Assembly: GCA_036346375.1 (NCBI GenBank)
Contig: CM070503.1
Span: forward strand, 2,914,001 to 2,978,000
Direction: 5' to 3'
DNA length: 64,000 nucleotides
Origin: Guadua angustifolia
Taxonomy: Eukaryota > Streptophyta > Magnoliopsida > Poales > Poaceae
Part shown: one piece after another, positions 34,691 to 44,981 of the stretch
Layout: each line of letters opens with the position of its first letter
Position numbering within the stretch: the first letter of the stretch is position 1
Program-made: the position numbers and the translations under genes
The notes under the pieces: model-generated
The model's input: only the letters and a program-made list of their open reading frames with translations
Database searches by the model: none
What the model was told of the DNA's origin: nothing

Positions 34691-36857
34691 TAGTCCTCCT
34701 TGGAGAAGGTAATAGGCAGCTCGGACCACTTGAGCTACTATACAGGGGCTTACCTTGAGCGATATGGGGCACCTCCCGTGCCGCCTCCTTTAAGTCTCGA
34801 CGGAAACTTGTAGGCGGAGGAGCCCCCGAATATCATCGCAATATGATTGTGGGGCTCGGGTAGCCCATATCATCTTCATCATCATCGGGCTTTTTGCCTT
34901 TACTGCTCTCGCCTTGCTTTGGGGGCGTAGGCATGGAGCCTTTGCCGTTGTAGAATTATTCCAAACGGAACACCCATGTCCGGCAATTGCGGAGGTCATG
35001 CCCGTACGCCTGTTGGAGCGGGCAGAAACGGTCACTTAACGGGATACCTTGGTCATTGCGACCTTGGTCAACCCCTGCCTCTTCCGCCGAAATTCACTCG
35101 CTACTGCGGCTGCGAAGCTCACGGCTGCTGCTGCTCAATAGCCGCGACCATGCTCGGCACAGACGACCTCTTCTTCTTTTTCTTGATTTTCTTCTCCACG
35201 GAGCTTGCATTCTTCTTACTCGTGGAGCCTTTTAAGACAGATTGAGGCGACAACTTGCCTTCGTCTAGCATCTTTTTTCACTGGATCGCCTCATCGGTGT
35301 TCGCGTACCGATCGGCCATGCGGGACAGCTCGTTGGCCGTTAAATCAGGATGGATCTCCAGATCCTGCGTGAAGCGGATGTCTTCGACCCCAAACTTGAA
35401 GGCACAGACGACTGTCTCATCCGAGACATTCGGAATCGAATTCCTCACCTGAATGAATCTTTGGACAAACTGTCATAAAGACTCACCTTCCGTCTGGATC
35501 AAGCGCTTGAGGTCGTGCTCTTTGCCCGGGCAGATATAACAGCTCTGGAAATTTTCCCTGAGCGCACTGCTGAGCTGCTCCAGGAGCGAATTGACCCCTC
35601 ATTCTGATTAAAGAGCCAAGTCCGAGCAGCTTCGTTAAGCACGGTAGGTAGGAAATTAGCCATAACTCCCTCGACACCTCCAGCTGCTAAAATTATAGTG
35701 GTGTAAATGGAGAGGAACTCATCCGGATTTTGAGTCCCATTGAATCTCTCGATGTGGCTAGGCTTGAACTTACTCGGCCACGAGACATTACGAAGAGACG
35801 CTGAAAAAGCTTGACATCTGAAAGCCAGGGAATCGCGGTGGTCTCTTCGGCCACGGTGATCATGGTGATTATCACTACGTTGACTTCCGACACGCGGACC
35901 AAGACGAGAGAAAATTTCTTGATGTCGGCTTGACTGGGATCAATTTGAGGTAGAATGATCGGTACGCCCGTGATCACGACGAGCATACCTCTGACCCCGT
36001 GAGGTTGCTCGGGAATCACTCCAAGAGTTCTCGCGGTACCGATCACACCTCCCACGGTCTTCCCAAGCAAGGCTTCGAGAATCACCGTGACGGGAGCGAA
36101 CAGGGGTGTGATGTCGATTTTCCCGGGAAACGCTCTGGGTTTCTTTGCCACGAGGTGACCCTGAAAGCTTTATGTCGGTGACGAGTTTCTCTAGGTCTTC
36201 AGCTACAGCCGCGCCCATTGCCTCCAGGTCCGCCTCTTCGGGGAAATTTTGAAGATCGCGCACGACTGCCGCCAGAGCTTGCAGTCGCTCCCTGCTCTGG
36301 GGCACGAGAGGAGGCAAGTTTGGTCGACGATCGCGCACATGCTCCGGTGTGTGACACCGGTGGGAAATCTCGCGAGCTGAGGTTTTAGCCCTGGCACTCG
36401 GTTTTTTACGAGCTTGACGGCAGATGCTCGCCAAGGTCCTGTTTAAGGATGCTTCCAGGTGGGTTTTGACCGCTTCATAGCGGCGATGACGGGCAGCCCC
36501 CGAGGATTCAACCTCAGGGTCTTCTTCTCCTCCCGCCATATTGACATCGCGAGAATGCGAGGATCGCGAAGGTGACATCATGGTGTCTCCTCGCGATGCA
36601 GTCTCGTGATCAGGCTCAAAATGGTCGGGAATGTCCAGGCCATCATAGAGTCCATCACACTCCTCATCATCTGTGAGGGTATCACACTGAGAACAAAGGT
36701 ATCGCTCTCGCATTGCAGCCACTGGGGAAAGACTCCCGAATTCGGTGTGACCCTCTAGGTCAGCAACACCGGCTACACCTTCATCGGTATAGTACATGTC
36801 ATCATCCTCGGCGTCATCGAAGACGCGAAGGTCTTAAGTATCCTGAGAATTAGGCAT
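34691..36857 (-). pseudogene. Tat gag region
   Basis: The start codon at 36857-36855 opens MPNSQDT followed by an in-frame TAA (36836-36834), then continues DLRVFDDAEDDDMYYTDEG. It holds an Arg/Ser/His-rich segment (35940-36250) and downstream capsid-like fragments in the other frames between 35690 and 34700 (for example MRDSSLAVKS on the complementary track is a shadow). At least one stop and several frameshifts break it. It directly follows the PBS. Confidence 0.78.
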
Positions 36858-36902
36858 CTTCAGAGATTCTTCACAAAAGGATCTACTAGTGACGATCCCC
36901 AC

Positions 36903-36913
36903 GGATGGCGCCA
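36903..36913 (-). other. Primer-binding site of the Tat element
   Basis: The minus strand reads TGGCGCCATCC two bases after the LTR end ...TTGACA. TGGCGCC is characteristic of Tat-lineage primer-binding sites. Confidence 0.82.
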
Positions 36914-36915
36914 GC

Positions 36916-37634
36916 TGTCAACGTTTGGGAAACAGATCCCCGTCGAGCTTACTTGTTGAATGAGGGATCAACACGGCCTCTTTTTGGTGAAGGTTTTGCG
37001 TCTGAAAAATGCTATTAGAATCGGATACTCGGAAAATAGATAAAGGAGTTTATATTGGTTTGGGCCTCTCACAGTAGAGATAACAACCCTACTCCAGTGG
37101 TTTTCACTATTGCTCATGAACTCTTACAGGAAGGCTCGAGTATATCTGTGCGTGTTTCTTCGTCTATCTTCGTGCGTTGTGTGTTTTTGTGCGTGCCCCT
37201 TTACCAATCTACCAGGGGAGTTCTTATAGCTTACAAGATATGAACTAACTACAGCCAAATAATGCGCCATTTACCGTATTAACCGTGGCCGCAACCGCAG
37301 TCTTGATTCTTGCCACGTTCTCATCATGGGCATAACGGCCCTAGGTCATGACGTAATTATCGCCACATACACGTTGTAGGGTGAACACGATCTCCCGATC
37401 ATGCTCGAGGAGTCCCCCAGCTTTGACCAATTCTCGCACGTTCCCGAGCTTGCATGCTCGGGGACGAGTTGGGATGCTCGGGGACAAGCTTGGGTGCTTG
37501 CTCCGGTCGGGTGAGCCCGCCGACCAGACTATCCGAGGATCATCCTTGGGGATAGCATCCAAGGGCATGCATGGTCGGTCAAAACTGGATGCTAGGGTAT
37601 AACAGTCCTTATGGAGATTATCCAATCCCTGACA
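36916..37634 (-). repeat. 5' LTR of the Tat element
   Basis: 719 bp bounded on the plus strand by TGTCAACG and CCCTGACA (inverted TGTCA/TGACA ends). The inner border is fixed by the PBS; the outer border rests on the terminal inverted repeat, because no second LTR copy was found in the window. Confidence 0.72.
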
Positions 37635-37650
37635 CACACCATCTATAATA

Positions 37651-38041
37651 AGAGTAAATTTCACAAAACTATAGGTTTCTTATACAAACTATCATAAAAC
37701 TATATGTTTTAGTTTTTATTTCATAAAACTACAGATTTTAGGAGAATTTATATGACAATACTACAGGTTTTAGAATTGACTGTTTCTTGTAACGGGTCTG
37801 AGTACAGTGTAGACCCACATAGTAGCCTCACACATCCTCATTTCTCATTTCACTCGCACGTAAGGCTACCATGTGGGCCCACACTGTCAGACCTGTTATA
37901 AGAAATAGTTCTAAAACCTCTAGTATGTGACACAATTTCTCCTAATATATATATATCTTAATAAAATAGAAGCTGAAACCTGTAGTTTTGTAGTTTTCTA
38001 ATAGTTTATAAAAAAACTTGTAGTTTTGTGAAATTTACTCA
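37651..38041. mobile_element. MITE with long inverted ends, TSD TATAATA
   Basis: The left end AGAGTAAATTTCACAAAACTA is mirrored at the right by TAGTTTTGTGAAATTTACTCA. Further inner pairs occur (gtctgagtacagtgtagaccc region against gggcccacactgtcagacc). TATAATA flanks both sides (37644-37650, 38042-38048), though the local sequence is AT-rich so the exact TSD length is uncertain. No coding capacity. It abuts the Tat 5' LTR. Confidence 0.75.
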
Positions 38042-38115
38042 TATAATATAGAAGGGATAATAGAATTCTTTGAAAATATAAATTGGTAAAAATACAAAAA
38101 GCTAGAATGACATCT

Positions 38116-39168
38116 AGGGGTGAAAACGGATCGGATAGTTTCTGACCAATATAGATATTTTTGGATATAGATTCTGTCGGATCAGATATTTGTCGGATAG
38201 TATCGGATCGGATACGGATACGAATTTTTTTGTCGGATATGAATACAAATTCGGTAGCTCACTATCCGTCGGATACAGGTACAGATTCGGATAATCTGAA
38301 TATTGATGGGTCAGATATCTGGATATACATTGGGCTAGGTCAAGACTACTCTTTTGACCCAAAAAGGTTTCTTAATTTCAGAATTATTTTCTAATATACT
38401 TAATCCATAAGCAAGTTTCAATTATTAAAATTAGCAAACCAACTCGAAAAATTATGAAACTTTTTTGAAAAAGTTTTAGAAATAATCTAACATTTAAAAA
38501 TTTATTTTCAAGATTTTATCAAATTTTAAATTTTCTCAAAAATTCAAATACTTCTATTCTTAATAGGAAAATATTTTAAATAAGTAGCTAAAATGCATAA
38601 AAACTTATAAATACATAATTTATTATTTTAAACATAATTCAACAAAGAATATAAATCTTGGGTCATTACATGTAAGTGTTATATACTTTTTCTGGAGACG
38701 TTATATCTAAGTATTATCAAACTTTTAGTGTATTATGTGTTTGCTTCCATTTGTATCTCTAAGCAAGGATTACTTTCATTTTGTGTTTTAATCTATGTTA
38801 TGATGAACTAATCGTATGTGTGTGATAAACTAAGTCTTATATAATTTTGCTTGTGACATGGTATCTGACTATTGTCTAAGTGAATGAAAATTCTTATATT
38901 TGTTCAATTTTCAACAATGTTTTAATCAAATCAACTAGTTATTTTCTTTTGTTGATTTTTTATATACAATCTAAGGGGTTATCATGTTCCGATAAATATT
39001 CGAAACCGCATCCGATTCGATTCGTATTCAATCTGTATCTGTATTCAACATTATTCGTATTCGTATTTGTATCCAGACTATCCATATCCGAATCCGCGTC
39101 TGAGAAAAAATATGAAAACAAATATAGTAGAACTATTATCCATCCATATCCGATCCGTTTTCACCCCT
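38116..39168. mobile_element. Non-autonomous Mutator-like element, 10-bp TSD
   Basis: The ends AGGGGTGAAAACGGATCGGATA and TATCCGATCCGTTTTCACCCCT are inverted copies. AATGACATCT flanks both (38106-38115, 39169-39178). Subterminal zones are rich in tcggata/tatccga variants on both sides, with an AT-rich middle. No transposase was recognised. The 10-bp TSD suggests the Mutator superfamily, though 9-10 bp is the only evidence. Confidence 0.82.
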
Positions 39169-39207
39169 AATGACATCTATTAAGAAGGGAGGGAGTACAT
39201 TGGTACG

Positions 39208-39668
39208 TAGTGGCGTAGCTAGGATTTTTAGGTAAGATTGGTCCAATTTAAAAAAAGGTAGCAAGGTAACATATAACATAAAATGTATCAAAAGTACAAT
39301 ATATATAAAGATAATAATAAGGTTTTGCAATAATTCAGAGAATATTACCTTTCTACTTCTTCTTCTTTATGTCAGGCTTACGCCTTCTAATAGCCATAAA
39401 AGTCTCGATTATATCATATTCGTCCACTTTGGAGAACATATCTCGCTCAATGAAGGTGACTAGACAATCATCCGAAAAACTATCATCCATTTTATTTCTC
39501 AACTTATTCTTGACAAACTTCATTACAGAAAATGCTTTTTCAACACTTGTCGTTGCCACCGCGTATATCTGGTCGTGGGCTACAGGGCAGTGGGCTAAAC
39601 AATACTCAGCGGGCTGAAACATTAGTCGTGCCACGGTTCAACCGTGCCAACCATTGGCTCCGTCCCTG
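39208..39668 (-). mobile_element. hAT element remnant with transposase C-terminus
   Basis: The left end TAGTGGCGTAGCTAGGATT and right end (rc) CAGGGACGGAGCCAATGG are related hAT-type termini. Flanking 8-mers TTGGTACG and CTGGTCTG agree at five of eight positions, a decayed TSD. On the minus strand 39634-39353 reads VATTSVEKAFSVMKFVKNKL, the hAT dimerisation-domain signature (normally 'ERxFSxLKxIKxxLR'). Only this C-terminal piece remains. Confidence 0.72.
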
Positions 39669-40066
39669 CTGGTCTGGCCAAGCTTTCTAACGATCATGTC
39701 ACGCCAATCTTCCCATGTCGTCCCTAGTCTATTATGTTTCCTGTTTCTTTCTAGAATCACTTATGTAGTCTAACACGTCTGACCTAGATAGGTATATGTA
39801 TTGGTGATCTAGGCGACATTTTTCCAAACCGGAGAACGTCACCATTTGACGACTGGACGAAGAACATGGATCCATGATTAGAGCTTGCATATGTCCTTGG
39901 CCTGATCTGGCGACGTCCGTCCCTGTCGAGTCCAGCATACATGTAGTAGTACTGTTTGCCCCCGTTAAATTTCTCTGGTTGCTTTTCTCAAAAAAAAAAA
40001 AATCTACGGTTGTATTTTGAGAAGCCTTAAATGAGTTGCTAATTAGAAATATAGGGCTTTAGTAGA
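39669..40066. other. Intergenic spacer
   Basis: No gene or element was recognised. It contains a run of 13 A residues near 39990 and the phrase tgtattttgaga at 40011, repeated at 40089. Confidence 0.4.
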
Positions 40067-40259
40067 AAAGAAGAGCTCCAAGAAGAGTTGTATTTTGAGA
40101 AAAATTAACAAATTGGTTTAGGACCCGGCTTCCCCGTCGCCAAATATAGCGACGCTCCTGGCTGGCCCTATCCACAACGCGCGTCCCTAGAGAAGGCGTC
40201 CAACTGCCGCGCGCCCCTCTTCGCCTCTCCTGGACGCTCAGGTCGCCACCGCCACCTAC

Positions 40260-41268
40260 GTGGAGGAAGGGAGGAGCTGGTCGAAATCCATCGCCGCCGG
40301 AGCCGACCTCCCCTTGCCGGGCGCCAAACGGAAGCGCGCGGGGAGCTGCGGCGTCGACCAAGCGGGTCGGCAGAAGCACCGTACCCTCGCATGGATGCGC
40401 CCCACAGCCTTCGCGAGTCTTCGCTGCGTCGTCCGCGAACCATCGCCGCCGCCCGTGTTCCACCGTGCCCAGACAGCGGCAATGGCGATCAACAAGGCTC
40501 GACGTCGCATCGGGAAGCCGACGAGGAGGCAGCGGCAGCTGCCGGGTTTGACGATCCTCGGACGGCGCTTGTCGCGGATTTCTTTGTGATCGGCATGATA
40601 TGGGTTTCCTGGCCAGGATTGTTCGTGCATTTTGTTAGACAAATAGGATTCCTCCTGCATCTGATTCTGAGGGAATTTGAAGATGCAAAGCTCTTCCTCC
40701 TTGACTGATATGCTTAGTTTTACTTTTATCGTCACTGAATAGCGCATAGTTCTTCAGTAAACCTGTGCTTTTGCTAGCTGATGAGGCTCTACTTGTTTCA
40801 TATCTGAACTGCTATAGATGCTTTACTTATCAAAACAATTGATTCACAAGAATGTCATTCTCCTATTTAATTCCTATCTGCTATGGTTTCATATCTGAAC
40901 TGCTATTCTGCTATGATGTCCTGTAATATGTATTTAGTAGTGTCAGTTAGGCTTCTGGGTGTCTCATACGTTATAAGATTGTTCATACTTCTATAGTGTG
41001 AGTGAAATCAGCATCTAGTGATTGGCTTCATCTGTCGACTACATTGTCCCATTTTCCTCGGGACTTAAATCTGTGAATAAGATCAGTTTATCTAGTGAAA
41101 GAAATTATTCGGATAACATGTTTCTTTTGTTACAGATTCACTACCTATAACTCTGACCAGCTGAAGCTGGCAAAATGTCGTATGATATTGTAACGGTTGG
41201 AATGCATTCCCATAGCAAGGTGGAAAAGTCCATGGCCATTCTTAATACTTTCATCAGTTTCATACAGG
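40260..41268 (+). CDS. Hypothetical two-exon plus-strand transcript unit (weak)
   Basis: A GC-rich ORF of 109 codons (40260-40589, MEEGRSWSKSIAAGADLP...) is followed by an exon-like segment 41137-41268. That segment is bounded by ttttgttacag and CATACAG|gtacct and contains the ORF MSYDIVTVGMHSHSKVEK. I recognise no family. The link between the two parts is a guess. It could equally be two captured fragments or non-coding transcript. Confidence 0.25.
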
Positions 41269-41441
41269 TACCTCCTCCCTTTCTTCTTTTTGTGTGATGA
41301 TCACTAGTTAACTAACAAGATGCTTAATTTATAGTTATGTTTTTGCATGTGGTGAATGATTGATAACCAAACACTCCCAGAGCTCTCATAACTGATTTTG
41401 AGTAGGAGCCTGTGTTCAGTTGCTTTACTCTGTGTGTTTTC

Positions 41442-41735
41442 TCATACGAAAAATTGTTCCGCTACTGTAATAATTACGCTATGGTCGATAGCTTCATATA
41501 TTCTACTTGTATTAGCCATGCTCAAATTATCTTTACCTGAAACAGGCGTAATCCCATTTGTGCCCGTGAATACTTTAGTGCCCTGATTTTTTGCAAAAGT
41601 AACCAGATAGCGATCAAGATTGTAGAGCATATATAATATGATACTGTCGCCATTAGCCGTATCAGCATCTTGAGATATCAGCTGCTTAGCTTGAGCATGC
41701 TGTACCTGGGCTGCATGTACATCTAAGATACTCAT
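41442..41735 (-). CDS. Unidentified 97-codon ORF
   Basis: The minus-strand frame is open for 97 codons, starts MSILDVHAAQVQHAQAKQL and continues FAKNQGTKVFTGTNG and AIDHSVIITVAEQFFV. Its amino-acid composition looks protein-like and its codons are AT-rich, unlike the GC-rich neighbouring ORFs. No intron, signal or domain was recognised. It may be a captured or transferred fragment; chance cannot be excluded. Confidence 0.3.
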   Translation of the reverse strand: MSILDVHAAQVQHAQAKQLISQDADTANGDSIILYMLYNLDRYLVTFAKNQGTKVFTGTNGITPVSGKDNLSMANTSRIYEAIDHSVIITVAEQFFV

Positions 41736-42168
41736 GAGTCAAGATCATGCAGCAGGCACGGAGCAGGGCCGGGTACGCGACCACGCCGTCGCCGAGCGGA
41801 GTGCAGGGGCAGAGTTCGTGAAGGTAAAATAGACGCCGCGACGCTTGCTTGGTCTCGGAGAACGCGCGCGTCTGGCGACAAAAAATGGCGCAGAAGAACA
41901 AAAACTCTGGGAACGCGGCGCGTCTGGGCGACCAAAAAATGGCGCGCACGAGCGATGGACTGTGGCGCCAAGAATTTTGACACCAAAAATTGAAGGGTAG
42001 TTGAGTTTAGGGCCTAATTGCTGGAGTTAATACTTATGTTGGGTCTTAATTCTCTTAGTTTAGGCCCTATTTTGACATATAGGACTCTATTTTAAGGCCC
42101 CACTTTTGAAGATGCTCTTATTTCACGAAGAGTGTATAGGTATCATCCGGATGTTTTTGTCTTAACTA

Positions 42169-42308
42169 ACATCCAAATTCACCGGGTCGTTGGATCTAAC
42201 ATCCAAATTCACCGGGCCGTTGGATCAAATCATAGGATCGGATGTGAGTCGTTGGATCTAATATCCAAATTCACCGGGCCGTTGGATCAAATCATAGGAT
42301 CGGATGTA
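42169..42308 (+). repeat. Tandem repeat (30-bp and 62-bp units)
   Basis: atccaaattcaccggg then ccgttggatc recurs three times (42171, 42201, 42263). The last two units are extended by aaatcataggatcggatgt. The tract is purely non-coding and lies about 0.8 kb downstream of the KCS stop. Confidence 0.8.
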
Positions 42309-42399
42309 ATCGATACTCCCGAATCTCAACAATGATCCAATGGTTCTAGATTTGGGTGATTTCAACAAAAAAAACATCTGGTTGATGTTTATCAAATCC

Positions 42400-43146
42400 C
42401 TTTCACGAATTGATGGAGACCACAGGGGTCACTCAAACCAGCTGCAAGCAATATTAATGGCGCGTCTCCATGACTGACGTCGCTCCGTCACTCGCTATTG
42501 CTGGTAGTAACTAATAGGGATGTTGCTTTGATTCATTCATGGAACTGATCGCGTTCGACGTCAGAAACATATACTGCCAAAGTGGTTAACTTAATTCGAT
42601 CGATTCATTCTTGCATGGAACAGACAGCACATGAGCACATTTCTGCTGGCCCTTAAATCCTTTTTTCGATCTCAATTAAGCATATATATAGCTTTCTGCA
42701 TTGCTAGAGCCCAAGATGTATCATTTTAATTTCCTGTAAAAGTTGAAAGTCGCGCATGTGTCATTTTCCCTTGTAACCTTTTCATTACACCCTAGCTTGT
42801 TACTTGTTCCTGCAGGGCATACATGTAAAGAACAAGTTTTACAACAACAACACACACGTATAGTACGTACACATGCGACCTACACATTTACAAGTATATA
42901 TTCATATCGACAACACAAAAGAGGGGAAAAAGAAAAAGAAAATGGAAAAGGAAAAACCACCACCGCGTATACACACATGCAGTCCCTTAATTACTACTCC
43001 ACTTTTTACGGTTTAACTAATTAATCTCACTTCATTTATTGGAGCTAATAATGGATCGATCGATCACGTATGTATAATGTACGTATATGGCCGGAGTAGC
43101 ATGACGGTGCAGTAAGTAAATTCAAGCAAGGACGATGCATGCATGG
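42400..43146 (-). other. Region downstream of the KCS gene, including its 3' UTR
   Basis: No other gene was found. The KCS 3' UTR must lie just left of 43147 on the minus strand. Possible poly(A)-type sequences (minus-strand AATAAA-like near 43034-43040) are present. The rest is AT-rich spacer with a purine-rich patch at 42925-42955. Confidence 0.45.
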
Positions 43147-44526
43147 CTAGAGTGGGAAGGCGCCTCCCTGCCCCTGTAGGTCGTTGACCCATCCAAACTT
43201 CACCATGTAGGGGTTGACCACGGTCTCCGGCGGGTACTCGTCGATGCAGTCCTCCCAGGCGCCGGCGTCGTCGAGGTCCTGGTTCACCTCCCAGTAGCAG
43301 CTGTTGCACTTGAAGCCCGACCCGAAGGTCACCATGAGCACCCTGTCCCCGAACTTGAGCCTCCGCTTCGCTTCCATGTAGGACAGCACGTACCACAGGC
43401 TGCTCGCCGACGTGTTTCCCCACCGGTGCAACGTCATCGTCGCCGGCTCCACGTCATAGCTGTTGAGCCCCAGGCTCTTCCTCACCGCCTCGATCACCGC
43501 CTTCCCGCCGGGGTGGAGGCAGAAGTGGTCCACGCCGCTCTTGAAGTTGATCTTGGGGCCCTCGCCCTTGACCTTGCGGCGGAGGAGCTTCCGGAGGAGG
43601 TGGTGGGCGGCGAAGAGCGCAAGCTCGCCGGCGGGGAGGATGCGTGGTGCGAGGCGCTGGAGGTTCTCGGTGAAGGCGCGGACGGCGGCCTTGGGGAGCG
43701 CCTTACTGAGGCTGACGCCGAGGTGGCCGTCGGCGTCCTCCCGGTGCACGGCTGCGGCGTGCGCGTCGTCGTGTGCTCCGATGTGGGCGCGCACGAGGTA
43801 GCGCAGCTCCATCTTGGCTCGGCCGCGGAGCGCCGGGTCGTTGGTGATCAGCGCGGCGGCGCCGCCGCAGCGGAAGAGGCAGTTGCCTAGCATCATGGAC
43901 TTGTCGGTGCCGGTGTACCAGTTGGGCGCGCAGGACTCGGAGGTGACGACGAGCGCCATGGTCCGGGGGCGCGTGAGCATGACGCTCCGGGCTAGGTCGA
44001 GGGAGATGAGGCCGGCGCTGCAGCCCATGCCGGAGAGGTTGTAGGCCATGACGTCCTCGCGCATGCCGAAGCGGTTGACGATCCTGGAGACGAGGGAGGG
44101 CGCCGGGGAGAAGGAGCCGACGTTGAGGACGACCAGGTCGACGTCGCGCGGTGCGACACCCGTCTTGGCGAAGACGGCGGCGACGGCGTCCTCGAAGAAG
44201 GAGTCCATCTCGTCGATGGCGTCCTGGTGCGTGGGGCACTCCTCACGGCCGTCTATGACGTTGCGCGGGCAGTAGGTGTGCTCGCCGATGCCGGAGTTGA
44301 CGATGACCTTGAGGAGGAAGCGGTACTCGGGGAGGCCGAGGTGCTTGTTGCGCTCGATGATGGCGCCGGCCGTCTGGGTGCAGACCTTGCGGTCGTCGGA
44401 GGGCTTGTGGCAGGCATAGTCGAGCAGGTAGCAGCGGCCGCGCCGGCGCCGCGCCACGGCCTGCCACACCAGGTACGACGCCGCGTGCGCGAGGAGCAGC
44501 ACCGTGATCAGGGGAAGCAGCTCCAT
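43147..44526 (-). CDS. 3-ketoacyl-CoA synthase (KCS, FAE1-type condensing enzyme)
   Basis: Single exon, 459 codons. KCS enzymes catalyse the rate-limiting condensation of acyl-CoA with malonyl-CoA in very-long-chain fatty acid elongation at the ER, feeding waxes, suberin and sphingolipids. Visible features: one N-terminal hydrophobic segment (residues 4-25); YLLDYACHKP (33-42), typical of plant KCS; LNVGSFSPAPSL (134-145); catalytic Cys169 in NLSGMGCSAGL; the His motif HFCLHPGGKAVIEA; and the Asn motif HRWGNTSASSLWYVLSYMEA. The C-terminus has GFKCNSCYWE. It is shorter than the usual 490-530 residues, like the short Arabidopsis KCS7-type forms, mainly because only one N-terminal membrane segment is present. 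The ATG at 44526 is the first in frame that gives this anchor. GC content is high, as is common for intronless grass genes. All catalytic residues are present, so it looks functional. Confidence 0.95.
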   Translation of the reverse strand: MELLPLITVLLLAHAASYLVWQAVARRRRGRCYLLDYACHKPSDDRKVCTQTAGAIIERNKHLGLPEYRFLLKVIVNSGIGEHTYCPRNVIDGREECPTHQDAIDEMDSFFEDAVAAVFAKTGVAPRDVDLVVLNVGSFSPAPSLVSRIVNRFGMREDVMAYNLSGMGCSAGLISLDLARSVMLTRPRTMALVVTSESCAPNWYTGTDKSMMLGNCLFRCGGAAALITNDPALRGRAKMELRYLVRAHIGAHDDAHAAAVHREDADGHLGVSLSKALPKAAVRAFTENLQRLAPRILPAGELALFAAHHLLRKLLRRKVKGEGPKINFKSGVDHFCLHPGGKAVIEAVRKSLGLNSYDVEPATMTLHRWGNTSASSLWYVLSYMEAKRRLKFGDRVLMVTFGSGFKCNSCYWEVNQDLDDAGAWEDCIDEYPPETVVNPYMVKFGWVNDLQGQGGAFPL

Positions 44527-44687
44527 CTGTAGCTAGGCACTAGCGCTGCCGCCGCGAGCAAGTGAGCTAATAGCTAGGCAAGGATGTGTGTGCTGCTACA
44601 AGCAAGCTGTGACACTGTGTATAACGGCCGTAGGTGTTGCGGTTGTTGTGTGGGACGGTCTTGTGTTTGGCTATGCCGTATGCATAG

Positions 44688-44709
44688 ACATATATATATA
44701 TATATATAC
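44688..44709 (-). promoter_or_regulatory. (TA)n tract as possible TATA region of the KCS gene
   Basis: An alternating TA run (tatatatatatatatatat) lies about 165-185 bp upstream of the KCS start codon on the coding strand. That is a plausible distance for a TATA element plus a 5' UTR of about 140 nt. It may just be a microsatellite; no transcript data are available here. Confidence 0.35.
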
Positions 44710-44981
44710 ACACGCACACACGAACGATGCCTTGCAACTACTGCAACATTGGCTGCTCCTCTGGCTGCGTCTGCATGCGAGATGGATGGATGCTTGAAGA
44801 GTTTAATGCGGTCACCTCTGGCTCTCGTGTCCAACCAGTGCCCAACTAATTACTCCAATCAGATTAGGCCGGTCATGTCATCTTGTCGTCAGATACTGCT
44901 CTGGCTTAGCTAATTAGAGCCAGCCAGCCAATCGATCGGCAGGCGATTACAGTGAGTTCAGGTTAGGCTTCTTGTAGTACT

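Larger units (their letters stand above)
8165..37634 (-). mobile_element. Tat-lineage Ty3-gypsy retrotransposon, split by two nested insertions and lacking its 3' LTR
   Basis: Three segments belong together: 37634-33104 (5' LTR, PBS, gag, protease, most of RT), 21354-19884 (end of RT, RNase H, start of integrase) and 10940-about 8165 (pol C-terminus, 3' internal region with antisense ORF). The reading order on the minus strand is gag-PR-RT-RNaseH-IN. The PBS TGGCGCCATCC directly follows the 5' LTR, as in Tat elements such as RIRE2. The RT break at 33098/21355 is bridged by the TSD GTCTG of the Del insertion. Most of the integrase is missing between the second and third segments. No copy of the 36916-37634 LTR was found near 8 kb, so the 3' end is deleted. 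All coding parts carry stops or frameshifts; the element is dead. Confidence 0.85.
40067..42124. mobile_element. Possible gene-carrying non-autonomous DNA transposon (uncertain)
   Basis: The left border aagaagagctccaagaagagttg resembles the inverse of the right border (rc TAAGAGCATCTTCAAAAGTG), the common 'GAGCATCTCCAAGAG' style of grass DNA transposons. Inside, 40130-40560 is markedly GC-rich, and splice-like signals are seen, as in Pack-MULEs. No TSD was identified, so the call is tentative. Confidence 0.35.

Noticed and set aside
40059..40747. Minus-strand ORFs of 104-163 codons
   Set aside because: They overlap one another in a GC-rich stretch with low stop density and show no protein family features.
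42169..42308. CRISPR-like array
   Set aside because: The repeats are degenerate, directly abutting and in a plant nuclear context; a plain tandem repeat.
43426..44532. Long plus-strand ORFs across the KCS gene
   Set aside because: They are GC-rich shadow frames opposite the intact KCS coding sequence, which has all family motifs.
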